From: Fistularia commersonii
Lineage: Eukaryota; Chordata; Actinopteri; Syngnathiformes; Fistulariidae
Length of the DNA: 64,000 nt
Assembly (NCBI GenBank): GCA_037954325.1
Contig: JBBMNZ010000030.1
Coordinates: 5,959,001-6,023,000 of the forward strand
Direction of reading: 5' to 3'
The notes under the pieces are model-generated. The model saw only the letters and a list, made by a program, of their open reading frames with translations, had not been told where the DNA came from and did no database searches. The stretch's first letter is position 1; the number at the start of each line of letters is the position of its first letter. The position numbers and the translations under genes are program-made. This document shows, one piece after another, positions 1 through 11,406 of this stretch.

Positions 1-539
1 ATCAGCTGAACTTAAATGAAATTCTCGTTTTTTCTTTTTCTTCACATTTAGTTATGAGTTGTTATGACACATTAACATCATGCATACTCTTTAATTACAA
101 ATCCCATCATTTTGAGTCTGCATGGGTTTTGGATATTAGTCATGACACTAAAATGTGAGTGAACAAGTTTTAAATGATTTCAAATGGAAGATAAATTAAA
201 GACAAATTGTATTCTATATTTACTATTAATCACTTCGTGTCATTTGATGCGAAAAAACTGCAAACTGCATTTGCAACATGGACATCGAGAACCCTCCGAT
301 TTTAAATCGCTCCATAATCCAATACTTTCTGTTCAGTGACACAAACACTGGATGTGGTAACATTCATCATGCACGCATTCATTCCCATGTAAATTTAGAC
401 GCGTGTGCGTGTTGCCCTACGGACGCCACTCTTTTTCACTGTTTATTCATTTATTTATTTTTTAATATCACCAATCTACCAGTCTGACAATTGTTTCCTG
501 ATAACCAGGTGTTATGTAACGGCCGTTCTGCTCTGTTAA
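1..539. other. AT-rich intergenic sequence, no gene seen
   Basis: I see no exon-like open frame with splice sites, no RNA gene and no clear repeat here. The short open frames have no family resemblance. Confidence 0.5.
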
Positions 540-1245
540 CGTGTTGAAACGAGCCACCCTCCGGGGCCGGGGGGCAAGGGGGGGGAGTCCGGTAACACGA
601 GCAGCCAGTACACAAACACACACACACAAACACACACAAACACACACACACCGGCGGCTTTGTCAAATGACTCGGGGAGTGTGACCATAATGGCAGCCAC
701 TAGTGATGATGTGGAAACTCCAGGGAGGATGAAGGGTGGCGCTGCGGTCTTTTGTCGGGTCCTTGAAGTCCCGCAGCGCCTTCACGGTGCATGAGGTCTC
801 TCTGCGGGGTGAGATTAGACTTGGTGCTTCCTCTGGTTGCGGCGCTGCTCCCTGTCTCTGCTCCCGGGCTGAGTTAGTATTGGATTACAGGTTCACACGC
901 TCGCTCGCAGACCGCCCGTCGCCCGGACCAATTGCTCCATTCATTCCAGCGCCGGAGACGGCCGTCGGCCTCTGATTGGTTATCAGCGCCGGTTTGGGGA
1001 ACTTTCCCACGGCCAGCGCGTGCTGACAGCCGGCCAGCCACTCCTCGTCACCGCCAGGACACACACGGGGGCGGCGGGGGGAGGCTGGCCGGGTGGAAGC
1101 GGGGGAAGGGGGGGAGGGGGAGGGAGGCGCGGATCGAAAGTCTATTGGCCCGCTGTCAAAGTTTCTCCAAAGATCGTCTCTTCTAGAAAGAGAAGCCGCT
1201 CGGGTTGGTCTATCGCAGCGGTGCGGCCGAGGCGTTAGTTTGGCT
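540..1245. promoter_or_regulatory. CpG island with promoter-like motifs, no attached gene
   Basis: The segment is strikingly GC- and CpG-rich compared with its AT-rich flanks. It holds an ACCAAT box (about 938-943), an inverted CCAAT box (ATTGG, about 975-979) and TTCCCACG at 1004-1011, the reverse complement of the RBPJ/CSL consensus CGTGGGAA. No coding exon is recognisable in it. It lies about 2.5 kb upstream of the hey1 start codon. It could be a distal hey1 promoter or Notch-responsive enhancer, or the promoter of an unseen gene. The composition and motifs are seen; the function is inferred. Confidence 0.5.
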
Positions 1246-1354
1246 GGTACTGCATGAATCTGGACTCAAACGCTTCCGCTTTGTAAACCACTCAGAAGCC
1301 CTAAAATCTGGCTCTTCTAAAGCACAATAATATTCATTAATTCATTATCTATAG

Positions 1355-1712
1355 GTCACAGAGATGAAGATGCTAAGGGTCTCTTTGGGAGCGACCAGGA
1401 TGGATTGGAACGGGAATGAGTCTATCAGAGGAACAGCAGGTGTCAGATGTTTTGGAGAGAAGGTCAGAGAAGCAAGACCGAGATGGTTCGGTCATGTACA
1501 GAGGAGGGATGGTGAATATACTGGTAGATAGCTGCTGGAATTGGAGCCACTAGGCACGAGGTTACGAGGAAGACCAAAGAGAAAATTTATGGCCATGGTG
1601 AGAGAGGATATGAAGGTAGTTGGTGTGAGAGATGAGGATACAGAGACTGGGGTTGGATGGAGATGGTTAATTGGCTGCGGTGATCCCTGAAGGGAAAAGC
1701 CGAATGAATAAT
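1355..1712 (+). mobile_element. Non-LTR retrotransposon 3' end, degraded copy A
   Basis: The + strand translates, with breaks, into the C-terminal tail common to a fish LINE reverse transcriptase: WFGHVQRRD, then RGRPKRKFM, then a CGDP-type ending (gcggtgatccctgaagggaaaagcc). The same sequence recurs at 2098-2450, 42225-42570 (reverse) and 48195-48480. Only the 3' end is present, the usual outcome of 5'-truncated insertion. The clade is probably RTE-like, but I could not search a repeat library. It is non-functional. Confidence 0.75.
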
Positions 1713-1744
1713 AAGAAGACATTATCTACTGCTTATTCTATGTG

Positions 1745-1845
1745 TAGGGTTGCAGGATACTGGGGCCTTATTGGGCGGGATGCGGGGTACACTCTAGACC
1801 GGTCGCCAGGTGGTCACAATTTAACCTATAGAGACCAACAACCTA
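1745..1845 (-). mobile_element. Dispersed teleost SINE-type repeat, fragment
   Basis: The fragment 'gggatgcggggtacactcta' followed by a 'gaccggtcgccaggtggtca' core matches the repeat core at 62215-62365 in the same orientation, and the reverse of 37760-37950. It directly follows LINE copy A, so the two insertions are adjacent or nested. Confidence 0.5.
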
Positions 1846-2097
1846 TCACTCTCTCATTCTCAGATTTTTTCCCGATGAACCCGGAGGAACCCGCACAGAC
1901 ATAAGGAGAACAGTCAAACTTCATACAGACTTGTCCTATAAGGCAAGAGCGCTAACCTCTGTGCCACCTTGCTTCCCAGTATGGTAACATATGTACTTAT
2001 ATCTCTTCCAACTGGTTTATTGAAGGTATGCTTACATGCATTTTTATCTAACTTGACAAATATGGTTAAACATAAGTCAAAATAGAATCCTGCAGGC

Positions 2098-2450
2098 AAC
2101 ATGAAGATGTTGAGGTTCTCTTTGGAAGTGACAGGGATGGAGAGGATCAAATGAGTCCATCAGAGGGACAGCAGATGTTAGATGTTTTGGAGAGAAGGCC
2201 AAACAGGCCGGACAGAGATGATTGGTCATGTACAGAGGAGGGATAGTGAATATATTGGAAGAAGGATGCTGAGGTTGGAACTGCCAGGCAGGAGGTCTAG
2301 AGGAAGACCAAAGAGAGGATTAATGGATGTAGTGAAAGATGACATGAAGTTAGTTGATTAAGAGAAGAGGATAGAGAGAATAGGGTTAGATGGAGGAAGT
2401 TGATTTCCTGTGGCGACCCCTGAAGGGAAATGCCAAAAGGAAAACAAGAA
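2098..2450 (+). mobile_element. Non-LTR retrotransposon 3' end, degraded copy B
   Basis: A second copy of the element at 1355-1712. It shares gatgttgaggttctctttgg, gagtccatcagagggacagc, the CATGTACAGAGGAGGGATAG block and the ending cctgtggcgacccctgaagg. The open frame is interrupted by stops. The two copies lie about 400 bp apart in the same orientation and are diverged, so this may be an old duplication or two insertions. Confidence 0.75.
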
Positions 2451-3440
2451 AAGGCCACATGGTATTCTTGTGTCTTTGTCTTCAAATCCATCGGGGTCCG
2501 ATCGCCACGTATCGCTGGCATTGTTTTGAGACGCCTGTTTTTTGTCAAGTACAGTGGAACCAAATGCATTGCAGGTTTTAGTTTGCCAAAATTACATTAA
2601 CTAACAAATGAATGCACACACTATGACAAACAGCATACAATGCGTAAAAACACATATCTTTATATGATATTGTTTTCTGTCTGGTCAGAAAAAAAACTTT
2701 GTTGAGTAAAAAAAAAATCTTTTGCATTTTTCTAGAATCTCAAGTCCAACTGTATTTAAGAAAACTTTTAGTTAAACATCCCTGCATATAAAATATCTGA
2801 TGAGAAACAGAACGATTATGCAGCAGGTTAGACAATAAAACTCAAAAATAATGTTGCCATGAAAGCATATTGTGTCAGTCTGTGTCTTTATAATGGTGAG
2901 TGTTTTATATTGAGATAGTGAAGGTTTCATACTGAGATAATTTACAACTGGACGGTTAAAATCTGCAATAGAAAACAAGAAGTTGCTGAAATGAAATAAA
3001 TCCTCAAAAAAAACAACCAATAATTATAAAATGATAAATGAGTAGAAGAGGCTGACAATTAGAGATGGGCTGAACTTCAGAATTTAATCTAATAAGACGT
3101 ATGAATTAGATAGGAATAAATTGAAAATATGATCAGAACAAGTCCATTTCTTTGACTAAGCATAACAACATTTTATCTCGTATTTACTTGAACATACTTT
3201 GTATTCCTGCCAAAACATGCATGAGATCCAAAAGAAACATATTCCCTAAAGTACATCAATCTTTTCCATCAATTCTTTCAATTTCACAATATAATTTCAA
3301 CTTGAATAGGGTTTAATTTTTTGTTTTACATTTGGAATCCCACAAAATTCTCACTATTTTATATGAGTGGGTCTTTCTGTCATCTGAAAGATGAATAACA
3401 CTGTACTTCAACATGATCCTCCATATACATCACCAGAGTA
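2451..3440. other. AT-rich intergenic sequence upstream of hey1
   Basis: Low-complexity AT-rich DNA with short A and T runs. I see no exon, RNA gene or clear mobile element in it. Confidence 0.5.
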
Positions 3441-3529
3441 AGACCTCTTCGTCTCTTCGCGCTCTGAGACCTGTCAAAGCGCACCAGGATGTGTTTGGAC
3501 CAACTTCGCTGTCAGTCATACGCATTTCT

Positions 3530-3640
3530 GGCCTGTGATTGGCTGTTGGGACAGGAGGCCCCGCCCAGTTGGCCGGCAGCAGTGTAGAAATGACACCGTG
3601 GGAAAGCAGACCGCACTAAACGGAGACGCTCCGGGCGAAC
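3530..3640 (+). promoter_or_regulatory. hey1: hey1 proximal promoter with RBPJ (Notch) site
   Basis: In order on +, the segment holds an inverted CCAAT box (GATTGGCT, 3538-3545), a GC box (CCCCGCCC, about 3560-3567) and CGTGGGAA at 3597-3604. The last is the consensus site for RBPJ/CSL, the DNA-binding partner of Notch intracellular domain. The start codon is 88 bp further on. No TATA box is evident. Hey genes are direct Notch targets in other vertebrates, so the site fits. The transcription start, likely near 3610-3640, is inferred. Confidence 0.7.
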
Positions 3641-3691
3641 GGTGGATTGATCCAACGGACACGCGAAAGGAATATTTTTGGACGAGTCAAA

Positions 3692-5491
3692 ATGAAACGG
3701 AATCACGATTTTAGCTCCTCGGACAGCGAACTGGACGAGACAATCGAGGTAGAGAAGGAGAGCGCAGATGAAAATGGGTAAGTTCCCCGGGAAGTTTTCG
3801 CCTCTTCGTCTTAAAAAAAGACGGTTGAAACTTGAGGTGGAAACTTGACTGTTGCGTCTCTTCGAAGGAATATCCGCTCCCCCCTCGGTTCCATGTCCCC
3901 CACGACCACGACTCAGGTGCAGGCGAGGAAAAGACGCCGTGGGGTAAGCACACAGTCGAACCTGTGAGCGGCTGCGGCACGAATAAACCCTCCCAACCTC
4001 CCCACGGCCAATATTAACGAACTCTTCTATCGGCAGATTATCGAGAAACGACGCCGTGACCGAATTAACAACAGCCTCAGCGAGCTGCGCAGGCTCGTGC
4101 CCAGCGCCTACGAGAAACAGGTGGGCGACTTCCGCCTCACTTCCGCCCTCAGTTGAAGTCTAAACGTGGAAAGCAAAAAAAAAATGCTCATATTTATTTT
4201 ATTTTTGTTGTTGTTTGTTTTGCGGATTAGGGCTCAGCCAAGCTGGAGAAAGCAGAGATTTTGCAGATGACCGTGGACCATCTGAAGATGCTTCATGCCG
4301 CTGGAGGCAAAGGTAGAAAACTCTTGCTGGATAAACACGTTGATTTTTATTTGCATATTATTATTGTTGTCATCACAACCTACCTGTCTGCCAAATTTGA
4401 TATAATTCATGTCAGATAAAGTTTTACAATTTTTTTGTAAGATTATTTTCTTTTCCTTTTTTCTCTCATATAAACTTACTTAACTTGCTAATCCTAAATA
4501 ATAAAACTCTTAGACTGTAAATCCCGCAAACAACACAGGTCAATATACAGAAGGGAATAAAAAATAAGAATAAAAAAATTAGGTACTTAATACAACGGGA
4601 CGGATTTTTTAAAAATAAATCCTTCAGTCATTTATTCTCGTTATTCTTTTGCTATACTGTGTGACAGGCTTTTATTTATATAGAGATATGAGTGTGTGTG
4701 TGTGTGCGCGTTCGTATTATTTATTTATTTATTTATTCAAATTTATACTCTCAACTGTTACAATAGTTCACTAGCAGTATTCCATGTCTATATTTCTTTT
4801 TCTAAAAAGTTGTTTTTTCTGGCCTCCCTCCCCAGGTTACTTTGATGCCCATGCCCTGGCAATGGACTACCGCGGTCTGGGTTTCAGGGAATGTCTGGCT
4901 GAAACTGCTCGCTATCTGAGTATAATAGAAGGCTTGGACAGCACTGACCCGCTAAGGATCCGCCTGGTTTCACACCTAAACAACTATGCCAGTCAGAGAG
5001 AAGCCCATTCCAGCCTCAATCACCTGGCCTGGGGCTCTGCCTTCGGGTCCCCGGCAGCCCATCTTACCCACCCCCTCCTCCTGCAGCACCAACAGGGGGC
5101 ACCAATGGCTCAGTTACCCCGTAGCGCCACCAGTAGCCCACAAACGCCCCAGTCGTCCTCATCCACCTCTTCTTCATCCTCTTCCTCATCATCCACATCA
5201 GAGACCCACCTCCAAGGTAGGCGTAGTGGCAGTGCCACTCCTCACTCGGATCAAGGCCCGATCCGCGTCCCGCCAACTACAGCCGCTCCCACCACCGTCC
5301 TTCACCCCGCCATGGTCTCCTCGTCGGCTTCAAAACTCTCCCCTCCGCTCATCTCCACCCTCTCGGCATTCCCCTTCCCCTTCGGCGCGTTCCCCATCAT
5401 CTCCCCGGCCTCCACCATCAGCCCCCAAGCACCCACACCTGGCGTGGGCAAACCCTATAGACCCTGGGGGATGGAAATAGGGGCTTTTTGA
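3692..5491 (+). CDS. hey1: Hey1, bHLH-Orange transcriptional repressor (Notch effector)
   Basis: Five coding exons, all with GT-AG junctions: 3692-3777, 3868-3943, 4037-4120, 4231-4312, 4836-5491. They join into 327 codons plus a stop; human HEY1 has 304. The N-terminus (MKRNHDFSSSDSELDETIEV) is Hey1-like rather than Hey2 or HeyL. The bHLH spans about residues 49-104, with the Hey-specific glycine (G54) where Hairy/E(spl) proteins carry proline. The Orange domain follows at about 120-160. A serine-rich run lies between Orange and the C-terminus, which ends in YRPW (317-320) and EIGAF. The protein is a nuclear repressor that binds E-box/N-box DNA as homo- or Hes heterodimers and acts downstream of Notch in vascular, heart and neural development. 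The gene converges with stmn2. The ATG is the only one fitting the family N-terminus. Confidence 0.96.
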
Positions 5492-6455
5492 CTGAAGTGA
5501 AAACCCATTTTACACATATGTATTGACTCACCAACCGGCTGAGCTGGATGTTCAAGGACTTTTTATTACCCTTTGCTAAGAAAAGTGCTATTTTTTTCTA
5601 TGCTGTTAAGGATATAGCTATAGGATTTTTATTTTCTTGCTAATGTATTGTGTTATGTATAGAAGAAGAATGGAAGCACAAGGAGGGAGAGCCACGACCG
5701 AGAAGCAACAAGAGTGATTTATTGTGCTGATTGATCTCTGTTCCTGCCCACTGCTTTAGAAGTTTCACCCACTGTTTTCAGCCTATCAGGAATGGCTTTT
5801 CCAGATGGTCAAGCAGTCGCCTGTCAAGTTCCCCCAGTGAATCCACCCCCCATCCCTCCCATCCCACCCTGACCCTTTGTTTTGCCTCTGAGCTGAAACA
5901 CCCAGCGTCACTGCTCCGGTTACACAGAGAGGCAGCGTGAAAGGAAGGCCCGAGGTGCTTGAGAGTCAACCCCTTTTTACAGCATTTTATGAGGTGGAAT
6001 AACTGAAACCAGGTGCTTGTTTGACGAAATACTGGGAACAGAAGTTAGTTACCAGCTTAGTTGAAATCAGCTTAACCGTGATTTATTCGCCATCTTTGAT
6101 GCTGAAATAGTGCCTTCCCCCCCGCCTTATCCTCAACTCTGCAGTCCAGTCTCTGAATTTCTTTCCAGCAGCTCCTCCACACATTTTTTTTGCATGTGTA
6201 ACTATTGCATTTTTTTTTTCCCCCATATTTGTAATCCAACATGGCCTTTGTTGCAAAACAAGTAAACACATCAAACTAATTTCTCTCTTTCCCTATCTCC
6301 TCCTCTTCTGATACCTGGTTGTATCTTATTCCGAGCGGATATATTTTAGTTTTGTATGCAGCACAAGCAGTCACTGACAAATCTGGTTTCTCCACTTTTC
6401 AATGTTGTAACTGGTGGTAATTGTTTTCCCTGTAATAAAAGCGCTCTGTTAATCA
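5492..6455 (+). other. hey1: hey1 3' UTR with AATAAA signal
   Basis: About 0.95 kb of non-coding sequence follows the stop and ends at a canonical AATAAA (6434-6439, in tgtaataaaagcg). The length is plausible for hey1. The cleavage site, about 6455, is inferred. No other coding signal is visible. Confidence 0.6.
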
Positions 6456-7799
6456 CCTGTGGCTTTATCGGCGTATTTATGTGAGCAAGTGAGCCTGCCT
6501 GTTCTTGGGTTCTGGTGTGTGTTTATGTAGATTTTGTGTGTGTGTGTTTGCTTGCCGATGCCTGCGGTTATTTGTGTGCGTGTCGCACAAAGTGACGCCT
6601 GCTATCAGAGGACGCTGCCTGTTCTCTCGTCGGCCCTCTGTGTGTTCACAGGAAACCATTAACAAGGAGGGGATATCCTGGACAATAGCAGCCTGGCTGG
6701 CCCCATGTGCTGCGTGGGAACTAGTGCAGAAGGAATGAAGGAGGGAGGGAAGAGGATGAGGAAGGAAAGGAAGAGGGGATGGAGAAAAGGGTGGGAGATG
6801 GAAGGACAACGGAAACAGGTGGATCAAAGAGGACATGAAGTGCGTGTGTGTGTGAGAGAGAGAGAGAGAGTAGACGAGGAACAGGTTTGTCTGTTTGGCA
6901 TAATTGCCCACCAGCTGCACCTTCTGGCCCGAGCGCCATCATCTCTTCTGCTGAAACAAGTTCATGCTCCTGCCAAAATACTTTTGTCTCCCTATCTAAA
7001 ATGTCTGTCTCGTTTTACATGTCCGTCATTCTTTCCCTCATTTCTCTCCTGTGAGTCATGCACAGCCAGGTAGTGATGTAAGACACAGACACAAAGCCAA
7101 CTTTTTTTTGTGACAGCTTAGCTTTTGGCTTCCTCTGGTGGTAGGCAGCAGTACTTCAGGAAGAATAAAGATGGGGTAAGAACAAGTTCTCTTATTTTTT
7201 ATGCAGGTGGTTTGTGACTGCATCCACAATTGAAGAATAAACATTTCACACACTCTTTTAACAAAAGGGCTATTCAAGTTTCTAACTAACTGTAACTGAT
7301 GATAGGGAAAATTAGATTTTCTCTGTCTTTTAAGAAATGAAGCAAAGTTGTTTTTAGTTTTAAATCATTCTAAATTAAGTTTTGTTCTTATGGTTGGTTT
7401 CTATTTTGATTTCAAATTAGATTTGTCTAATTCCAACGACTGACTATTTTCATAAAGTGTGATAAAGTGAGTGAGGCAACATGAGTTAACTGGAAATTAG
7501 TCACATTTAAATTTATCCAAAAAAAAAGACACTGAAAGAAATTACTGCAAAATTACTCCTAAAAGTTATTGCCACAGAATTAGATGATTATTGTGAAAAG
7601 TGTGACAAAAAAGGGACACTAATTATTTATATTCACTATAATTACTGAAATGATGTTTTTATTACATTTGTGTTCATGTTCAAATCCAAGTGTGTGAAAT
7701 ATACAATGATACCAAAGAATGTGGCACTGGATATCTTTATATTCAGATTTTGTAACAAGTAATGATGCATATTTGAAAGAAGACAGTCACAGCATCAGA
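6456..7799. other. Intergenic gap between convergent hey1 and stmn2
   Basis: About 1.3 kb separates the two poly(A) regions. It contains purine-rich stretches (about 6735-6880, with (GA)n) and short GT runs. I see no exon or RNA gene. Open frames on both strands here are low-complexity and have no family resemblance. Confidence 0.5.
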
Positions 7800-9575
7800 T
7801 TTATTCACTGAACCCCAAATCTTTATTAATCACTGCTTGCTCACAAAGATATATGTGGAGAGGAGGAAACACACAAATGGATTGAAGAGAGAGAGAGAAA
7901 GAGAGAGAGAGAGAGTCAAAGAGAGAGCAAGAGAGAGAGAGATTCAGAGAAAGAGAGAGGGAGAGGCAGGATCGTCACCGTCTGACAGTTGTTATACTGT
8001 AATGCTGTTGTTTTCTACTTCACCGTATTAATATCACATTATGGCACAAACATACTCGTCTACCTGCTCATTTTCTGAAATACACACACACACACACACA
8101 CACATACACGCACACACACATCTATGGGCAGACTGTGTGAGTTCGACCGACAGGGTTCAACCTCAGTGTTCAACACCCCTGGTTGCAGACGAATTGGATG
8201 CTTTTAATACACGTATACAGATGGAAACGCCATGTTCACCAACCATTGTTGCTGCGAAACCCCTTATGGCTTAAATAGTTTCTATCCTGGGCCAGACTTT
8301 CGGTGGCATTTACAGTTGCTGCGGTGACGGGCTGAGGATTTTCTAGCGGTACTCTAGCCTCTAGGAAACGGAGAAGGTTATTCATATGCTCTCAAGTTAA
8401 AGATTCACAGTAAGAAGTGTGATCTCAGGTCCTTGCCTGCATCTGCACTTGGACCTCAGTTGTGTTTTGTTCTCCAAACACGCGACTGAAACGTGACTGG
8501 ATGCTCGTTCTTGGTCTGAGATGTTTCCGTGAGCTTTCCGGGTGCCAGATGGACAGAATTTTTCGCAAGCATCTTGTGTGCTATGATTGGCTAAGTGCCT
8601 GTTCATGTGGAGAACATGTGAGTGAGCATTTCTACGGAATATATGAAAGTGGGAGGATGAAGAGATTGCGGACAAAGAGGATGAGGATGGGCTCGTTAAA
8701 TGCTATAGTGTTCTCCTGCTGCTCAGCCACGGTCTACCTCACAGGAGTGGATGTGCAACGGCTTGCAGTCCCCACAGAAAAGCAGACCGTCCCCTTTCCT
8801 TCTGCCAGCTTTCTCGCACATGTCCCTCACGAATTCGAACATTGGCAATAAACTGGATGGAAAATCACTCCAACCGGACACAGATCCAATTTTGTGTCCG
8901 GGCCGGTTTGGGTCAAATGAGTGAGTGCGCGATAGAGGGGACGAGGGGATGGAGCCAGGATGCGGGCCTCGCAAGGACGCAAACAGTCACAGCAAACATC
9001 AGCTAGCTGGCAAACTCACAACAAACACCTAAGCCTGTTACCACACAAGGGAAACCTCAAAGAAAAAGATCCTCAGGCTGAAATAAATGAAAATGAACAC
9101 ATTATTACATCCATATATATGCAAGGAGAGGAACTTATATATAAAAATGGCACACTGCAATCAATACTTTTGCTGCTTGTATTGTACTGTATATAACAAA
9201 AAAAGAAGTATTTACAAAAACCAATACCCACTATCACTTTCTCATTTTTCGGTATTTTGTTTTTCTTCTCAATTCAAACGGAGCAAAAACGTTTTGGAGG
9301 CGTGGGCGGGAGATGTTAACTTTTCCTATTTTTGAAATCATCTTTTTTTTTTTTGCGTTTTCTTTTTTTAAATCCACCCCCGACCCCATTTGAACCCTCC
9401 CACTGTCTCGGGGGGTGCGGTGTCTCAAGCCGTGGTAGTTTCATACTTGTATGGGGGAGTATGGGGGGTGGAGAGGTGGGGACACGTGGGAGAAGCTGGG
9501 AGACGGATGTGGTCCTCGGGGTTGGTCGGTGCTGTGGGTGGGAGGGGGGGCTTGGAGGTGGGATGGAGGAGCTTC
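7800..9575 (-). other. stmn2: stmn2 3' UTR with paired poly(A) signals and a UG repeat
   Basis: On the minus strand the stmn2 stop codon is followed by about 1.75 kb without coding signal. Two AATAAA hexamers end it (plus-strand TTTATT at 7822-7827 and 7800-7805). Read as RNA, the UTR carries a UG-rich repeat (plus-strand CA repeat at about 8081-8121) and a CU-rich tract (plus-strand GA-rich 7886-7965). Such tracts are known binding sites of TDP-43/CELF-type and PTB-type proteins respectively. The extent of the UTR is inferred from the signals. Confidence 0.55.
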
Positions 9576-11128
9576 TCACGCTGTCAGCTCTTCTCTCAAT
9601 TCCTTGTTCCTGCGCACCTCCTGAGCATGTTTTTCCTGTGAACACACCCACACACACACACACACAGGCGTGCATTGCTCAAAACACCATCTCTCTTACA
9701 CGATCCTTAAGGCATCAACGGCAGATTGACGCATTTAGATCATTTCCTTTATTAAAAGTATTAATACCACCACTGACAATGCTCCACTCCAGGAAATAGT
9801 CCCATCCAAATTAACACCATCTAAGTGTTTTTAAAACTTGGTGCAGTAAAATGATGGTTTTAGTGATTTGTAATTATACGGGATACTTAGATCAATGTTA
9901 CTGCTACACTAATGTATACATTGCATTTTATAGTTGTGCATTTTAATGTCCAAGGTTGTTTAAGGGCGCTGTATGGTTCTGGGACTTTTGATTTGCACAT
10001 TTATCTTAGCCTGTTTTTATCATCATGGTACAAAATCCACAAAATCGAGAACGCCGTTCTCCCAGCTCCGTGGCAATGGCTTTCAGAGTTATGAATGGCC
10101 TTGGCCAGGCAGAACCCAAGGGGTCATTTAGAACAGAGGTCAGTTTTAAAGCTCCATACATCTGGAACGATCCCCTGGAAAGCTGCCCCTCCCGCCTCCT
10201 TTAAATCACAGCAGAGGACATTTATGTTTACGTTGACTCTGTTTCCGTTGCTTACTCGAACTTTAAACTCTCCTATATGTTTTCTCTTGACTCCATAAGG
10301 ACCGTTTGAGATCAGTCGGAGATCGGTCAGTGTATACCATGAAGTGCTTTGAAGGGTCACATTGTTGGAAATTTTACTTCATTTTGCTTTTCTCAGATGA
10401 TTTGGCGCACCGGCTTTCAAATTCCCATCAGTGTGGTTGTTTACTTGAGACAGTATATGTGATAAAGATATTGTGTTTCCGGTACACACAGATGTGATGT
10501 CAGCTCTAAAGTCTTCCCTCTATCTGGGTGAAACTCCTCACCTTCTCCTGCAGGCGCTCCATGATGGCAGCCAAGTAAGCCTGCCGGTTCTCCTCAATCT
10601 GCTCCATCTTCAGATGGAGCTTCTCCTCGGCCATGCGGCTGAAGTTGCTGTTCTCCTCCATGGCCTTGATCAGCACGTCGCGTTCGTGATCTCGCTTCTC
10701 GGCCAGAGCCCGAAGCACCTGTGCCTCCTGGGACTGGAAGAGGACGAGGGCGCAGAGGGTGAGTGAGTCGGGGACGGATCAATAGTAAAGCAGCGACTCA
10801 CCGGACGCTGGGTCTTTGAATCTGTGTGTACGTTAAGAATGGCTGCGCAAGAATTTTCCCCCCTGCTTGTTCGTCTTCTATCGGCTTTGACTCTAAATAC
10901 GATAATATTCTATAAGGTTTGCCTTCAGGCTAAAATTGCTGATTTGAACGCAAAACACCATCAAGTGTGTTTTGTGTTGACCTCTCTGTTATTGACAGGT
11001 TGATTGATTAGCTGTTGGGCTGCTGTGTTTGCCAGGTCCTTTCCCAGCCATATTGATAATCAATGAGATGCAGGAATTAGTTAAAGTCACAGGAGATCTT
11101 TTGTCTTTTCGCTCCAGGCTCAGAGGAG

Positions 11129-11172
<44 letters not shown>

Positions 11173-11362
11173 TGACCCTTTTGTGATGAAACATTTAAAA
11201 AAAATCAGATGGCCCATTATGAACTGTCACATATTCATGACAGCCTGACAGGGATATTGACTATTTATAAAAATGAGAAAAGGGTGGTTTCTTCAAAATG
11301 TGTGTGTGTGTGTGTGCACGCACGCGTGTGTGTATGTGCGCGCGTGCGCGTGTGCGTGTGTG

Positions 11363-11406
<44 letters not shown>

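Noticed and set aside
4784..4835. N-terminal extension of the last hey1 exon frame
   Set aside because: These 52 bases are intron read-through. The Hey1 reading enters at 4836 after a CAG acceptor.
4986..5480. 164-codon ORF overlapping hey1 exon 5
   Set aside because: Another frame of the same exon; low-complexity Pro/Ser/His composition.
9316..9675. 119-codon minus-strand ORF over the last stmn2 exon
   Set aside because: Different frame from the stathmin exon; the true exon is 9635-9576 in another frame.
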